Part shown: positions 28,827-37,847 of the stretch, piece after piece
Numbering within the stretch: position 1 is the first letter of the stretch
How the letters are laid out: each line of letters opens with the position of its first letter
From: Chromatiales bacterium
GTDB lineage: Bacteria; Pseudomonadota; Gammaproteobacteria; Thiohalospirales; Thiohalospiraceae
Assembly (NCBI GenBank): GCA_026982395.1
Contig: JALSHD010000175.1
Coordinates: 1-43,954, forward strand
DNA length: 43,954 nucleotides
Reading direction: 5' to 3'
Position numbers and translations under genes: made by a program
Notes under the pieces: model-generated
What the model saw: only the letters and a program-made list of their open reading frames with translations
What the model was told of the DNA's origin: nothing
Database searches by the model: none

Positions 28827-29150
28827 TTATTCCACGTTGATGGTCATCAACATGCTGGGATGAATCGCGCACTCGACTTCAACCTTTCCGGCCTTGTCAA
28901 AAGTGATACTTTTGTACTCACCTTTCGGATAAGATCCCAGGTCAAAAGTTTTCAAATCCGACAAACTGAACACGTTATGGAAAAATTCATCCTCATTGGT
29001 AAACTTTACCGTATCCCCTGCCTTGATGGTCAGCTCCTTGACAGAAAAAGTCTTGTTCTTCTGGACTACCTCGTACTCGGCAGCATCTGCTACACCGACA
29101 AATAGCAGGGCACCCGCAGCAGCACTCAACAATGTTCTTGTACAATTCAT
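28827..29150 (-). CDS. Plastocyanin-like cupredoxin
   Basis: A 107-residue exported blue copper protein. After a signal peptide (cleavage near A-D-A-A) comes a single cupredoxin domain with the type-1 copper ligands H58 (F-F-H-N-V-F), C94, H97 and M100 in E-C-A-I-H-P-S-M. GAGGAGAA precedes the ATG. It lies 24 bases upstream of the di-haem cytochrome gene and 89 bases after the peroxidase. Such proteins shuttle single electrons in the periplasm; a second Met (M102) is near the site. Confidence 0.88.
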   Translation of the reverse strand: MNCTRTLLSAAAGALLFVGVADAAEYEVVQKNKTFSVKELTIKAGDTVKFTNEDEFFHNVFSLSDLKTFDLGSYPKGEYKSITFDKAGKVEVECAIHPSMLMTINVE

Positions 29151-29239
29151 CTCTTTCTCCTCATTCCGGACATTTAATTCATAAACTCATATTGTTGATT
29201 GCCGGCCGTATTCTTGCGGCCGGCAACCGAAAACCATGC

Positions 29240-30307
29240 TCAGTCAAGCGGCAGCACTGGTAACACGACAGGCTCATGCTCGGTGGTCAACGCTTCCATG
29301 AAGGCAACCAGGTCCTCCTTGTCCTGCCGGGTAAGATCCAGCTTTCTGATATTGGGCGAAAGATGCTCTTTCACTATCCCGCCCATAGCGTAATGCTCTA
29401 CCACATCCATCAATGTTTTTGCCGATCCATCGTGGAAGTAAGGGGCAGTAAGCGAAACGTCTCGCAGTGTCGGAGTCTTGAATGCGCCCTTCAGGATTTT
29501 AATCGGTTTATGGGCAAAACGACCCGGATCGGCATCCTCACCGGCTGAGGAAGCCAGCCCCAGATTATGAAAACCGTCATCGGTAAAGTTCGGTGCACTG
29601 TGGCAAATTGCGCAATTACCCTTGGCTGGATCCTTGAAGATCTTGAAGCCCCTTACCTGCTGTTCGGTCATTGCCTTTTCGTCACCCTTGATCCAGCGGT
29701 CAAAAGGTGAGTCATTGCTGATAATAGTGCGCTCATAACTGGCTATTGCCCTGGCAATTGACTGCTTGGTAATCCCCTCTCCCGGATAGGCTTTTTCGAA
29801 AGCAGCCTTGTATCCCTTGCTGTTATTCAAAAAGCGAAACATCTGGTTAAAATCGGTGTTCATCTCAACACTGGCTTCCATCGGACCAATGGCTTGGTCT
29901 TCCAGATCCTTTTTCCGCCCGTCCCACATCTGGATGGAGTTATACGCAGTGTTGATAACCGTCGGGGAAGCCCGGCCCAGTAACATGCCGTTGTGCCCTC
30001 TGGCAGTAGGAAGCCCGTCAGACCAGCCAAACATCGGACTGTGGCAGGAAGCACAGGACATATTGCCATTGCGGCTCAAGCGCGGATCAAAGAAAAGCTG
30101 CTTACCCAGGGCAACACGCTCTGCTGTCGGTTTATTGTCCTCCGGGTAGGGCGGAGTATCGGGCAACAACCAGTGTTTCAAATTTGGATCACCCGCTTTG
30201 AGAGCTGTTTTACCCTCGCCACTCTGTACTGTTGTTGCGCATGCCGCCAACGTAACCAATGAGGCCAGCAAAATGCCGCGGGCCAACTTGTTACCACCTT
30301 GTTTCAT
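29240..30307 (-). CDS. Di-haem cytochrome c peroxidase, lipoprotein
   Basis: A 355-residue protein of the CCP/MauG family, reducing H2O2 to water in the periplasm with electrons from small carriers. Lipobox L-A-A-C (Cys23) anchors it. The electron-transfer haem site is C85-A-S-C-H89, the peroxidatic one C232-A-I-C-H236. The MauG-type tryptophan or tyrosine ligand cannot be settled by eye, so a related oxidase role is not ruled out. GGGGAAG precedes the ATG. Neighbouring cupredoxin and cytochrome c are natural donors. Confidence 0.9.
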   Translation of the reverse strand: MKQGGNKLARGILLASLVTLAACATTVQSGEGKTALKAGDPNLKHWLLPDTPPYPEDNKPTAERVALGKQLFFDPRLSRNGNMSCASCHSPMFGWSDGLPTARGHNGMLLGRASPTVINTAYNSIQMWDGRKKDLEDQAIGPMEASVEMNTDFNQMFRFLNNSKGYKAAFEKAYPGEGITKQSIARAIASYERTIISNDSPFDRWIKGDEKAMTEQQVRGFKIFKDPAKGNCAICHSAPNFTDDGFHNLGLASSAGEDADPGRFAHKPIKILKGAFKTPTLRDVSLTAPYFHDGSAKTLMDVVEHYAMGGIVKEHLSPNIRKLDLTRQDKEDLVAFMEALTTEHEPVVLPVLPLD

Positions 30308-30447
30308 CAGATACTTCCCCTATGTTTTGGTTGATACAATTGTCACTGCAGAGCACCTAAAAAAATGGTGATTTTTCGCGAGAGCAAGGAATAACCGGGC
30401 ACAGAGCTGACGCTGCTATCGCGGAGAAGCGCACTTTTAGAGGTACC

Positions 30448-32079
30448 CTACACTCTGAACTGTTTAATCATTCCCTGCATCTTGCTCGCCTCACCACTCA
30501 GCTCCCCGGAGAGCTCATTCAGTTTCACTACCTGTTTGCTGGACTCCTCCGCCATCTCGGAAAGGGAGCAGACAGCCTGCGTTATGCTTTGCATGGCCTC
30601 TTTTTGTGGAGCCATGATGGTTACAACTCTTTTCATCCCTTCGTACATTTGCTGTGCCTGCTCACTGTTTTTTGATATATGCTCCGCAGCCTGCTGCAAA
30701 CGCTCGATATTGGTACGCGAATCGTTCACAGTTTCTTCCAGTGATTCCACTGTTACATTCACACTGCCGGACATTATTTCAATCAATCCGGAGATCTGAT
30801 CCGTAGCCTCACTGGTGCGCTTGGCCAGCTCTCTCACCTCATCGGCCACGACAGCAAACCCCCTGCCCTGTTCACCAGCGCGGGCCGCTTCAATAGCCGC
30901 ATTCAGTGCCAGCAAATTGGTCTGCTCGGAGATGCCGCGAATAGTGTTGGTAATCTGGGTGATTTTTCCTGCCGCATCAGCCAACTCCTGAGTAACGCCG
31001 ACTGTCTGTTCCATATCGCTCTGGAAACGCTGGAAATCATTTACTGCGGATACAATCTCGGTTGCGGAAGCTGTTGCCGTATCCGATGCGCAACGGCACT
31101 CATCTGCCGCTTCATCAAGCTGCTCCATGGCATCATTGGTGGCCGACAATGCAATACCGGACTCCTCCTGGATCTGCTTGACGTTGTCGTGGATATGCAG
31201 AGTTGCGTCGTGAATCAACCCGGCGGCACTGGTAAGGTCCTCACTCTCCTTGGTCAACATGGTCGAGCTGGCCATGATGCCCCGAATAATTCCGTGTAGC
31301 TTGCGGACAGTAGTTGAAATAGCATTGACTGTACGTCCCATTTCATCCTTGCCCCCCGCCTCCAGGGAGATAGTCAGGTCTCCGTTTGCAACAGACGCCA
31401 TACTCTTTTCTATCATTACCAGGGGCCGGGTTATTTTTGCCGCCACGAATAAACTGACCAGTACACCAAGAAGGATGCTCGCCAACACAAAAGCGCCCAG
31501 CATTAAAATAATCCGCTTACCCTGCTGCGTACTTTCAGCCAGATTATCCATCAGTTTTTTTCTTTCCCCGTCAACCAGTTGTTGAGAAACTGCTTCAACC
31601 TCTTTCAACAACGAGTCAATCTCTTTCAACTTGCCCATGCCGGCCTCATCGTTATTCTTTTTCCCGGCGCGAATAATATCGAGTTGCTGTGGCTTCAGTT
31701 TTTCGAGCAGTTCGGCAAGGCGCTTCACATCACGGCTCTCCGGCAACGCTTTGTGCAAATGCTGAATACTCTCATCCAGGTGGGAAGATGCACGAATACT
31801 TGCAATCGCCGCCTTGCGAATATCCAGACGCTCATCAGCCGCCAGCAATGTGCTGATTGCTGTATTCATCTCCAGAATGCCAACCCGGGCGCGGGATGCC
31901 GCTTCAACCTTTGCCTCACTCTCGGCCACAGTGGTTTCAGTGGCCTTGCCTTGGCTGTGAATAAAACCTGCGCCCAGCAGGCCCACACTGACAATACCTA
32001 TAATCAGCAATCCGGATAATGAGAGTATTTTCATTCGTAAGGATGAGTTGTTGAAGTATTCACCCAGACCTGTTGCCAT
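30448..32079 (-). CDS. Methyl-accepting chemotaxis protein
   Basis: A 543-residue chemoreceptor: membrane helix (about 18-38), a mostly helical periplasmic domain (about 40-188, four-helix-bundle type), second helix (about 190-212), HAMP (about 213-266), and a cytoplasmic coiled coil whose hairpin tip [19 protein letters not shown] (about 388-406) binds CheA/CheW. No sigma-28-type promoter is visible upstream. It ends without the C-terminal pentapeptide used for CheR docking. The ligand is unknown. Confidence 0.95.
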   Translation of the reverse strand: MATGLGEYFNNSSLRMKILSLSGLLIIGIVSVGLLGAGFIHSQGKATETTVAESEAKVEAASRARVGILEMNTAISTLLAADERLDIRKAAIASIRASSHLDESIQHLHKALPESRDVKRLAELLEKLKPQQLDIIRAGKKNNDEAGMGKLKEIDSLLKEVEAVSQQLVDGERKKLMDNLAESTQQGKRIILMLGAFVLASILLGVLVSLFVAAKITRPLVMIEKSMASVANGDLTISLEAGGKDEMGRTVNAISTTVRKLHGIIRGIMASSTMLTKESEDLTSAAGLIHDATLHIHDNVKQIQEESGIALSATNDAMEQLDEAADECRCASDTATASATEIVSAVNDFQRFQSDMEQTVGVTQELADAAGKITQITNTIRGISEQTNLLALNAAIEAARAGEQGRGFAVVADEVRELAKRTSEATDQISGLIEIMSGSVNVTVESLEETVNDSRTNIERLQQAAEHISKNSEQAQQMYEGMKRVVTIMAPQKEAMQSITQAVCSLSEMAEESSKQVVKLNELSGELSGEASKMQGMIKQFRV

Positions 32080-32359
32080 GTTGAACTCCGCAAGACATTT
32101 GTTTGATGCTTCAACTTAACGGCCAGTTAGCAGATTCCTTTAGCCAAGGGGAGAGACAAGAAATTCATAACTGTTTGCCCGCCCGATTATAAGGTTAGTA
32201 TAATATTTTAATTATATTCTCTCTAAAACTTGTTGTACTGTACAGTCCGCCAGTTTTAATAAAATCGCTCTATTTTTCGCTAACCCGTTAATTCAGCTCT
32301 CTTAAACCAGGCTTGCTCATCTTTATGACTTTTATATAAACGATACACCATATAATTTA

Positions 32360-32373
32360 TTGACATAGATCAA
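32360..32373 (+). promoter_or_regulatory. FNR/ANR box upstream of ubiT
   Basis: TTGACATAGATCAA matches the FNR/ANR consensus TTGAT-N4-ATCAA at nine of ten positions. A -10 region TATATAAC lies at 32399-32406, which puts the box about 41-44 bases before the likely transcription start, the usual class II activating position. The other part of the 32080-32433 spacer is AT-rich with no further site I can name. Confidence 0.75.
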
Positions 32374-32433
32374 TGCATGGTTTGCACAAGTCTGGAACTA
32401 TATAACCGCAATTGTTAGTGGGGATTTACATAA

Positions 32434-32931
32434 ATGAACCAACCTCTGCCAATAGTGGCGGGTTTGAGATTGTTGCCGGACGCATTCCATACAGATGTCA
32501 TAACCTGCATCTCGAATCATCTGATGCGGGGTCAGGATATTGCGGAACGGCTCGACTATCTTGAAGGGAAGCGTATCTGTCTGTCAGTCAGCGATACCGG
32601 TAACAGTTTCTACATTCGCGTTGCCAGGCGGCGGCTGATCAGATGCTCCAGCCATGTCCCATGGGACGTTCGCATCAGTGGCAAGCTGGAAGATTTCTGG
32701 CGGTTGGCAAGCCGCAGCGAGGATCCGGATACCCTGTTCTTCAATCGGGATCTGGAACTGGAAGGTGATACCGATGCCGCGCTGTATCTTAAAAACCTGC
32801 TGGACTCGGTAGAGTTTGATTTTGACAGACACCTGCAAGAGGTGGCGGGATCCTGGCTGGCACCGCATATGCGCAAGATTATTGAACGCAGTACCCTTCT
32901 GCAACGCGCACGAAGGTTGGTACAGGTTTGA
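32434..32931 (+). CDS. ubiT: UbiT, SCP2-domain accessory factor for anaerobic ubiquinone synthesis
   Basis: A 165-residue protein with an SCP2-like lipid-binding domain (about 20-135). UbiT works with UbiU and UbiV, which lie downstream on the opposite strand, in the O2-independent hydroxylation route to ubiquinone; it probably binds the quinone precursor. Size and features (L-P-D at the start, L-E-G-K-R-I, and the D-L-E-L-E-G-D-T-D-A-A motif near 105-117) agree. The FNR box upstream makes sense for an anaerobic pathway. Confidence 0.88.
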   Translation: MNQPLPIVAGLRLLPDAFHTDVITCISNHLMRGQDIAERLDYLEGKRICLSVSDTGNSFYIRVARRRLIRCSSHVPWDVRISGKLEDFWRLASRSEDPDTLFFNRDLELEGDTDAALYLKNLLDSVEFDFDRHLQEVAGSWLAPHMRKIIERSTLLQRARRLVQV

Positions 32932-32940
32932 TTGAGATCC

Positions 32941-32969
32941 CGGATATCAAGCCTTTTATTTGATATCCG
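32941..32969. terminator. Hairpin between convergent ubiT and ubiV
   Basis: CGGATATCAA (32941-32950) pairs perfectly with TTGATATCCG (32960-32969) around a nine-base loop. It stands 9 bases after the ubiT stop. No T run follows on either strand, so termination is plausible but unproven. Confidence 0.45.
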
Positions 32970-33026
32970 AACATAGTTTCCTGGCAGTTCTCCTGCTATT
33001 GCGGCACATGGACGTGCTGCGTTTTT

Positions 33027-33914
33027 TTAACGGACTGCCATTCCCGGCTCACCGAACCAGTAGCCGTTACAATACTCTTCTCCAACAACGGCACTCAGCT
33101 CTTTCTGTGCACTTTCCGGTTCGGCATTCCCCTGTATTACATCATGAAAAGCGGTTATAACCTGCTCCATATGTTGTGACTGGGGGGACAGGCGCACCAC
33201 ATCGACGCCGAGTTTTTCAAGTGCTGACAGCTCAGTTAACAAATTACATACCAGGCCCGACTGTGTCTGGATCCCGTTGAGAGTCAGGAAACCTTCTCCC
33301 TCCTGAGTGCCTAGCGGCAACCCGTCGGCGTAGTCACCACAGCACAAACGGCAGTCATCCTTGGGAAGGTTGCGGTTGCGCGCAGTAAAACAGCGGGCGG
33401 AAAAGGCCAGTGGCATGCGGCCGTAGACAAACACCTCTGTTTGCAACCCATCCGGGCGTTTCTGCTGCATCTGTGCCAGTGTATCGCGCGATAATTCCAT
33501 CGGCATCACCCAGCGCCGGGCACCCAGTTCCGCCAGCAACTCCAGGGTGGCCTGATTATAGGTATTGATGTGCGGCCCGGCTATGAATGCTTCTTCCGCT
33601 TCGGTAACAGCATAAAGCGCCGCCATGTCATTCGCTTCAATCGGATATTGTCCATTGGCAACGATGCGTCGCATGGTGCGCAGCTCAGACTCTGACTCCA
33701 TCAGGGTCAGAGTGGAGAGTATCACCTCTTTCCCGGCCGAAACCAGTCGCTCGGCCAGCATCTGCCAGTCAGCCAGGGTGAGAAAACGCCGTTTGGAACA
33801 TACCGTTTCTCCCAGATATACGATATCTACCGGCGAAGCGGCAACCCGGGCGTAAAAATCTGTCACCGCCTCCCGTGACCACAAATAGAGCAAAGGTCCT
33901 ACTGCAAGTTTCAT
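33027..33914 (-). CDS. ubiV: UbiV, [4Fe-4S] protein for O2-independent ubiquinone hydroxylation
   Basis: A 295-residue U32-peptidase-like protein. The four cluster ligands C39, C175, C188 and C192 have the E. coli UbiV pattern (C39, C180, C193, C197), with C-F-T-A-R-N-R and C-R-L-C-C-G-D. UbiU and UbiV form a complex that hydroxylates the ring without oxygen, using prephenate as oxygen donor. It follows ubiU after 35 bases and faces ubiT. Confidence 0.93.
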   Translation of the reverse strand: MKLAVGPLLYLWSREAVTDFYARVAASPVDIVYLGETVCSKRRFLTLADWQMLAERLVSAGKEVILSTLTLMESESELRTMRRIVANGQYPIEANDMAALYAVTEAEEAFIAGPHINTYNQATLELLAELGARRWVMPMELSRDTLAQMQQKRPDGLQTEVFVYGRMPLAFSARCFTARNRNLPKDDCRLCCGDYADGLPLGTQEGEGFLTLNGIQTQSGLVCNLLTELSALEKLGVDVVRLSPQSQHMEQVITAFHDVIQGNAEPESAQKELSAVVGEEYCNGYWFGEPGMAVR

Positions 33915-33949
33915 GCTGTTCGTTATTCCTGTTGGTTTGTCTTCAACCG

Positions 33950-34954
33950 CTACTGCCAGGCTCTGTCCAGTGCGCCCAACGTATGGGTACTGCCCTCTGC
34001 AACACGATCAAGCTGGGCGACCCAGTCGGGACGAGGCGTGTAGTTTTCCGGATCAGCAAGGCAGGCATCCAGTGCCTGGCGCAACACCCGGGTAACCTGT
34101 TTGACATAGGCAGGGCTACGCTGCCGCCCTTCCACCTTGACGGCCACCACACCGGCTTTCAGCAGATCCGGAAGTCGATCCAGCAGACTGAGACTGGTCG
34201 GCTCTTCAATGGCATAGTCCACCCGCCCGTTAACCTCAAAACGCCCTTTGCATAAAACAGGATAACCGGCACTCTCACCGGGCTTGTATGAGTCAATGAG
34301 TACGCCATTAAGCCGGGAGCGACGCCCACTGGAATCCTCCTCCCAACGTACCGCTTTGGCCGGGGAACAGGCTCCGCAGGTATTGGGAGACTCACCGGTA
34401 ACGTAGGAAGAGAGTGCACAACGCCCCTCGACCATGACACACAGACTGCCAAAACCGAATACTTCGACTTCCACATCGGTATTGGCTATCAGCCGAGTCA
34501 CCTGGGAGAAAGAGAGTACCCGAGGCAAAACCACCCGTTGAATACAAAACTGCCGCTGATAGAAGTTGATTGCTTCGTAACTGGTTGCCGATCCCTGCAC
34601 CGAAAGATGTAACCGCAGCTCGGGATGGGTTGTTGCAGCATAACGCAGCAATCCTGGATCGGCCATGATAATGGCATCAACGCCCAGGGTAGCAGCAAGA
34701 TCCACCGCCCGGGTCCACTGCTCCCAGTTTTCCGGCTGGGGAAAGGTATTGAGCGCCAGCAATACCTTGACGCCATGCTCGTGCGCATACCGGATCCCTT
34801 TGGCTGCACCACCCTCATCAAAATTCAATCCGGGAAAATTGCGTGCATTGGTAGCATCCCGGAACCCCATATATACCGCATCGGCACCGTTGTCCACCGC
34901 CGCCTTCAATGCAGGCAGACTGCCCGCAGGACATACCAGTTCGACTTTTTGCAT
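33950..34954 (-). CDS. ubiU: UbiU, [4Fe-4S] partner of UbiV
   Basis: A 334-residue U32-like protein opening M-Q-K-V-E-L-V-C-P-A-G. Cluster cysteines C172, C179, C196 and C235 sit at exactly the E. coli UbiU spacings (C169, C176, C193, C232). ATG at 34954 is preferred over one seven codons upstream because AAAAGGG sits just before it. The UbiU-UbiV-UbiT trio would keep ubiquinone available during denitrification. No FNR box is visible upstream; a MITE-like element lies there instead. Confidence 0.93.
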   Translation of the reverse strand: MQKVELVCPAGSLPALKAAVDNGADAVYMGFRDATNARNFPGLNFDEGGAAKGIRYAHEHGVKVLLALNTFPQPENWEQWTRAVDLAATLGVDAIIMADPGLLRYAATTHPELRLHLSVQGSATSYEAINFYQRQFCIQRVVLPRVLSFSQVTRLIANTDVEVEVFGFGSLCVMVEGRCALSSYVTGESPNTCGACSPAKAVRWEEDSSGRRSRLNGVLIDSYKPGESAGYPVLCKGRFEVNGRVDYAIEEPTSLSLLDRLPDLLKAGVVAVKVEGRQRSPAYVKQVTRVLRQALDACLADPENYTPRPDWVAQLDRVAEGSTHTLGALDRAWQ

Positions 34955-34978
34955 GTTGCCCTTTTCACCTACCATTAA

Positions 34979-35134
34979 TGTAACTACCCGGCGAGTAGTG
35001 AATATGCCGTATAACTGCCTGGATTGCTTCTGAAACGAGCCGGTTCAGGCCGGAAAACGGGATGTTTGCAGGGGTAGATATCCATTTTCCCATCGCAGAA
35101 GATGGTACGTTTCAGCAGCAAACCGGGTAGTTAC
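34979..35134. repeat. MITE-like element, copy 2 (156 bp)
   Basis: Starts TGTAACTACCCGG and ends CCGGGTAGTTAC, near-perfect inverted ends of 12 bases. Internal blocks match the element at 3401-3605, which is longer by about 50 bases. The flanks CCATTAA and CCATCAG agree at five of seven positions, as a worn target duplication. It fills the spacer between ubiU and the YhcC-like gene, ending four bases before that gene's stop codon, so it may affect ubiU expression. Confidence 0.7.
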
Positions 35135-35137
35135 CCA

Positions 35138-36073
35138 TCAGTTACCAACTTTTTTCTGCCTGTTCGTTACGCCCTGCCGGGTTCCACGACGCGCCAGTTC
35201 ATCTTCAATTCCGTTCAACACCCGCCATTTCCAAGAACACCAGTACGGAGCCAGCAGCAGCGGCACCCTGGCGGTACCGGTAAGGCGGTGGTATACAACT
35301 TCTGGTGGAGTCATCTCCACCAGATCCGCCGCCAACGTAATATACTCTTCAAAACACAACGGCAAATACTCCCGCCGCCGCCACTCAGCTGCCAGCCGGG
35401 TCCCCTTCACTACATGCAGCGGGTGCAGTTTCAGACCATCTACACCCTCATCCAGTACACGCTGCAATGTTGTTAGCACATGAAACGGCTTTTCGCCCGG
35501 CAGTCCGGCAATAAGGTGGGTGCAAACCGGCAGACCGCGATCCCGTGCCGCATGGAGTGTCTGGCGATATTCGGCAAAACCATGGCCCCGGTTAACCCGC
35601 CGCAATGTTTCATCGAAACTTGACTGCAAACCAAGTTCCAGCCACACCTCATGCCCGCTGTCACGATACACCGCCAGCAAATCCAGCACCGCTTCGGGAA
35701 CGCAGTCGGGCCGTGTACCGACCGAAAGGCCAATAACCCCGGGTTCAGCCAGCGCTGTATCATAATGACCCTTCAACCGCTCAATATCAGCATAGGTGTT
35801 GGTGTATGCCTGAAAGTAGGCGAGAAAACACCGCGCCCCGGTACGCTTTGCTATAACATCGCGTCCGGCAGCTATCTGCTGCGGCACCGAAGCAATGGCA
35901 CGGTTGTTGGGGCTGAAGGAGCTGTTATTGCAAAAACTGCACCCTCCACGGCCTACTGTTCCGTCGCGGTTCGGGCAGGTAAAACCGGCGTCAATTGATA
36001 TCTTGTGCACCCGCTCTCCATACCGGGAAAGCAGCACCTGGCCCAAGGTATTAACGTAGTCTGAAAGCGCCAT
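35138..36073 (-). CDS. Radical SAM protein, YhcC family
   Basis: A 311-residue enzyme. The N-terminal part has the radical SAM cysteines in the long spacing of YhcC proteins (TIGR01212): C-P-N-R-D-G-T-V-G-R-G-G-C-S-F-C (33-48). Further family features are L-S-V-G-T-R-P-D-C (about 116), L-E-L-G-L-Q-S (about 146), and H-L-I-A-G-L-P-G-E (about 185). The reaction is unknown. It starts 9 bases after the other radical SAM gene; both form an operon. Confidence 0.85.
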   Translation of the reverse strand: MALSDYVNTLGQVLLSRYGERVHKISIDAGFTCPNRDGTVGRGGCSFCNNSSFSPNNRAIASVPQQIAAGRDVIAKRTGARCFLAYFQAYTNTYADIERLKGHYDTALAEPGVIGLSVGTRPDCVPEAVLDLLAVYRDSGHEVWLELGLQSSFDETLRRVNRGHGFAEYRQTLHAARDRGLPVCTHLIAGLPGEKPFHVLTTLQRVLDEGVDGLKLHPLHVVKGTRLAAEWRRREYLPLCFEEYITLAADLVEMTPPEVVYHRLTGTARVPLLLAPYWCSWKWRVLNGIEDELARRGTRQGVTNRQKKVGN

Positions 36074-36082
36074 GACGGAGTT

Positions 36083-36703
36083 CTATCCCACCACATCCAG
36101 CAGCCGGCGGCGGAATGTAACGCCAATCTCGTCGGCAATATCCCGGCAAGCCGTGATATCCACACCAGGAAGACCATCGATAGCTGTCATCACCACCTCG
36201 GGAACATGCCCCTGCACAAGCTGGCAAAACTCCAGCATGGCAAAAAAAGCCTGTGGATGCCGTGGCCGGCAATGGCGATTGTAGGTTGATTCATCATGTG
36301 CATTCATTGAAACAGATACAGTATCCACCAACCCGGCAAACTCCGGAGTAACATCCCGATCATGGATCAGGTTCGCCAAACCATCCGTATTCACACGGAC
36401 AGATGCGCCCTCTTTTCGCAACCACCCTGCCACCTCCAGCAGAACATCAAGCCGCCGGGTCGGCTCCCCCAGTCCACAAAAAACAATTTCACTGTAACGT
36501 GATGGATCACCGGCAGCGGCAACGATGTCAGCTACGGAAGGCTCGTCATGCAACCGCAGCTCATACTGCCTGACCTCCCAGCTGCCTTTGAATTTGGGAC
36601 AAAAAGCGCACCGCAGGGTGCACCGGCTGGTAATATTCAGATAACGGTTTCCATGCAGTGTGTAGGCTATAGTAGAGACTCGTGATTCAATCTGCCCTGC
36701 CAT
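36083..36703 (-). CDS. Radical SAM protein, TatD-linked type
   Basis: A 206-residue radical SAM enzyme with the cluster motif C-T-L-R-C-A-F-C (about 28-35). The shape fits the TatD-associated radical SAM family (TIGR04038), including L-N-I-T-S-R-C, C-G-L-G-E-P-T-R-R and V-S-M-N-A-H-D. ATG at 36703 with GGTGAGG upstream is preferred; GTG at 36712 is possible. No TatD gene is in the window. Substrate unknown. Confidence 0.82.
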   Translation of the reverse strand: MAGQIESRVSTIAYTLHGNRYLNITSRCTLRCAFCPKFKGSWEVRQYELRLHDEPSVADIVAAAGDPSRYSEIVFCGLGEPTRRLDVLLEVAGWLRKEGASVRVNTDGLANLIHDRDVTPEFAGLVDTVSVSMNAHDESTYNRHCRPRHPQAFFAMLEFCQLVQGHVPEVVMTAIDGLPGVDITACRDIADEIGVTFRRRLLDVVG

Positions 36704-36773
36704 CTGCCTCACCCTGCCAAAAGCGTAACAGGATTCTATATGTCAGACAGTTTTTTTCATTGATTTCGATCAG

Positions 36774-36790
36774 CCGTTGCCAAACAACGG
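36774..36790. other. Hairpin in the divergent radical-SAM/kinase spacer
   Basis: CCGTTG and CAACGG flank CCAAA, a perfect six-pair stem-loop between the divergent radical SAM operon and the kinase gene. No T run follows. It may be an operator or an mRNA leader element. Confidence 0.35.
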
Positions 36791-36829
36791 AACATTATGG
36801 TTTAATAATCAAATGATGTGGGAGCCGAT

Positions 36830-37756
36830 GTGTTTGCCCGTATATTCATCTCGTTCATCGCCATTCTGACCACCTCCACAGTAATCACCTCTGTAGCTGT
36901 ATCCTGTTCTGAAAGCGAAACTCTTGTCCCCCGTCTCCTTGCACTAATCGCTGTTCTTGGCAGCGCCTCGGGGCTGTTTTATTTTATTCTCGCCAGGACG
37001 CTCCGGCACACCGAACAAAAACAGAATACGAATAAAAACCCTACGGAATCTCCGGAACAGCCCGGGCTATCCCTTCTCAGCGCCTCGATTTCTCACGAAC
37101 TTCGTACACCACTGAATGCAATCATTGGTTTTACGGGGATAATACTTCAGGGAATGTCGGGCGAAATAAACAGGCGTCAACGGGATCAGCTTGAAAGAGT
37201 GCTTGATTCAGCAAAAAAGCTGCTCTCCATGATTACAGACATTATCAGTATTGCAAAAATTGACTCCGGTAGCATCAGGATGTTCCCGGCTACTTTTTCT
37301 ATTGATGAGGCCATCAACGAAGCCATTCGCGAACTCCCAAAGGATAATCATCCGGATTTCAACAAGATATACTTCGAAGTTAACGCACCGCACAAGATAG
37401 AAATATATACCGACCAAAAAAAACTGGTACAATGCATTACCAATATACTGTTCTGTATAGTAGAATGCGCGGGCATAAAAAATATAAGCATCACTGCTGA
37501 AGAAACAGATAATCACCTGAATATAATCATCGGAACATCGCTATCAGGGCCGAACCAGGAACAGCTGAACCGTCTTGTCAGCTTTCTGGAGACAGGAGAA
37601 CCGGTGCCTGAGAATTCCGCTGGTCATAATATAAGGCTACATTTAACAAAAAAAATAATTTCAGGACTGCTTGGAGGAAGCATGTCTGTCAACACCGAAT
37701 CAGGAAATAACGAGCTTTTGCGGCTTACTTTCAGCTCATTGATCGAAAGCAGGTAA
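36830..37756 (+). CDS. Membrane histidine kinase with a degenerate ATPase domain
   Basis: A 308-residue protein with two membrane helices (about 1-28 and 37-55), no periplasmic sensor of size, and a HisKA dimer domain with an intact H-box, S-H-E-L-R-T-P-L-N-A-I-I-G-F (His89). The ATPase domain is decayed: the N-box reads N-I-L-F-C-I-V-E-C-A-G, the DxGxG box is absent (G-T-S-L-S-G-P), and a late G-box-like stretch remains near the end. It may be a scaffold or a phosphatase rather than a kinase. GTG at 36830 has GGGAG upstream. Its REC-domain partner is the next gene. Confidence 0.78.
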   Translation: MFARIFISFIAILTTSTVITSVAVSCSESETLVPRLLALIAVLGSASGLFYFILARTLRHTEQKQNTNKNPTESPEQPGLSLLSASISHELRTPLNAIIGFTGIILQGMSGEINRRQRDQLERVLDSAKKLLSMITDIISIAKIDSGSIRMFPATFSIDEAINEAIRELPKDNHPDFNKIYFEVNAPHKIEIYTDQKKLVQCITNILFCIVECAGIKNISITAEETDNHLNIIIGTSLSGPNQEQLNRLVSFLETGEPVPENSAGHNIRLHLTKKIISGLLGGSMSVNTESGNNELLRLTFSSLIESR

Positions 37757-37847
37757 CAATAACTGTCTGGCGCCAGCCAGAGAAATACGCAAAAACCGTT
37801 TTTTCTGTAATAACGTTTTTTAGTCAAAACCAGGGAAAGAAGCACTA

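Noticed and set aside
32237-32246. Palindrome ACTGTACAGT near ubiT, reminiscent of a LexA box
   Set aside because: The spacing and flanks do not match the gammaproteobacterial LexA consensus, and the neighbouring genes are not SOS genes.
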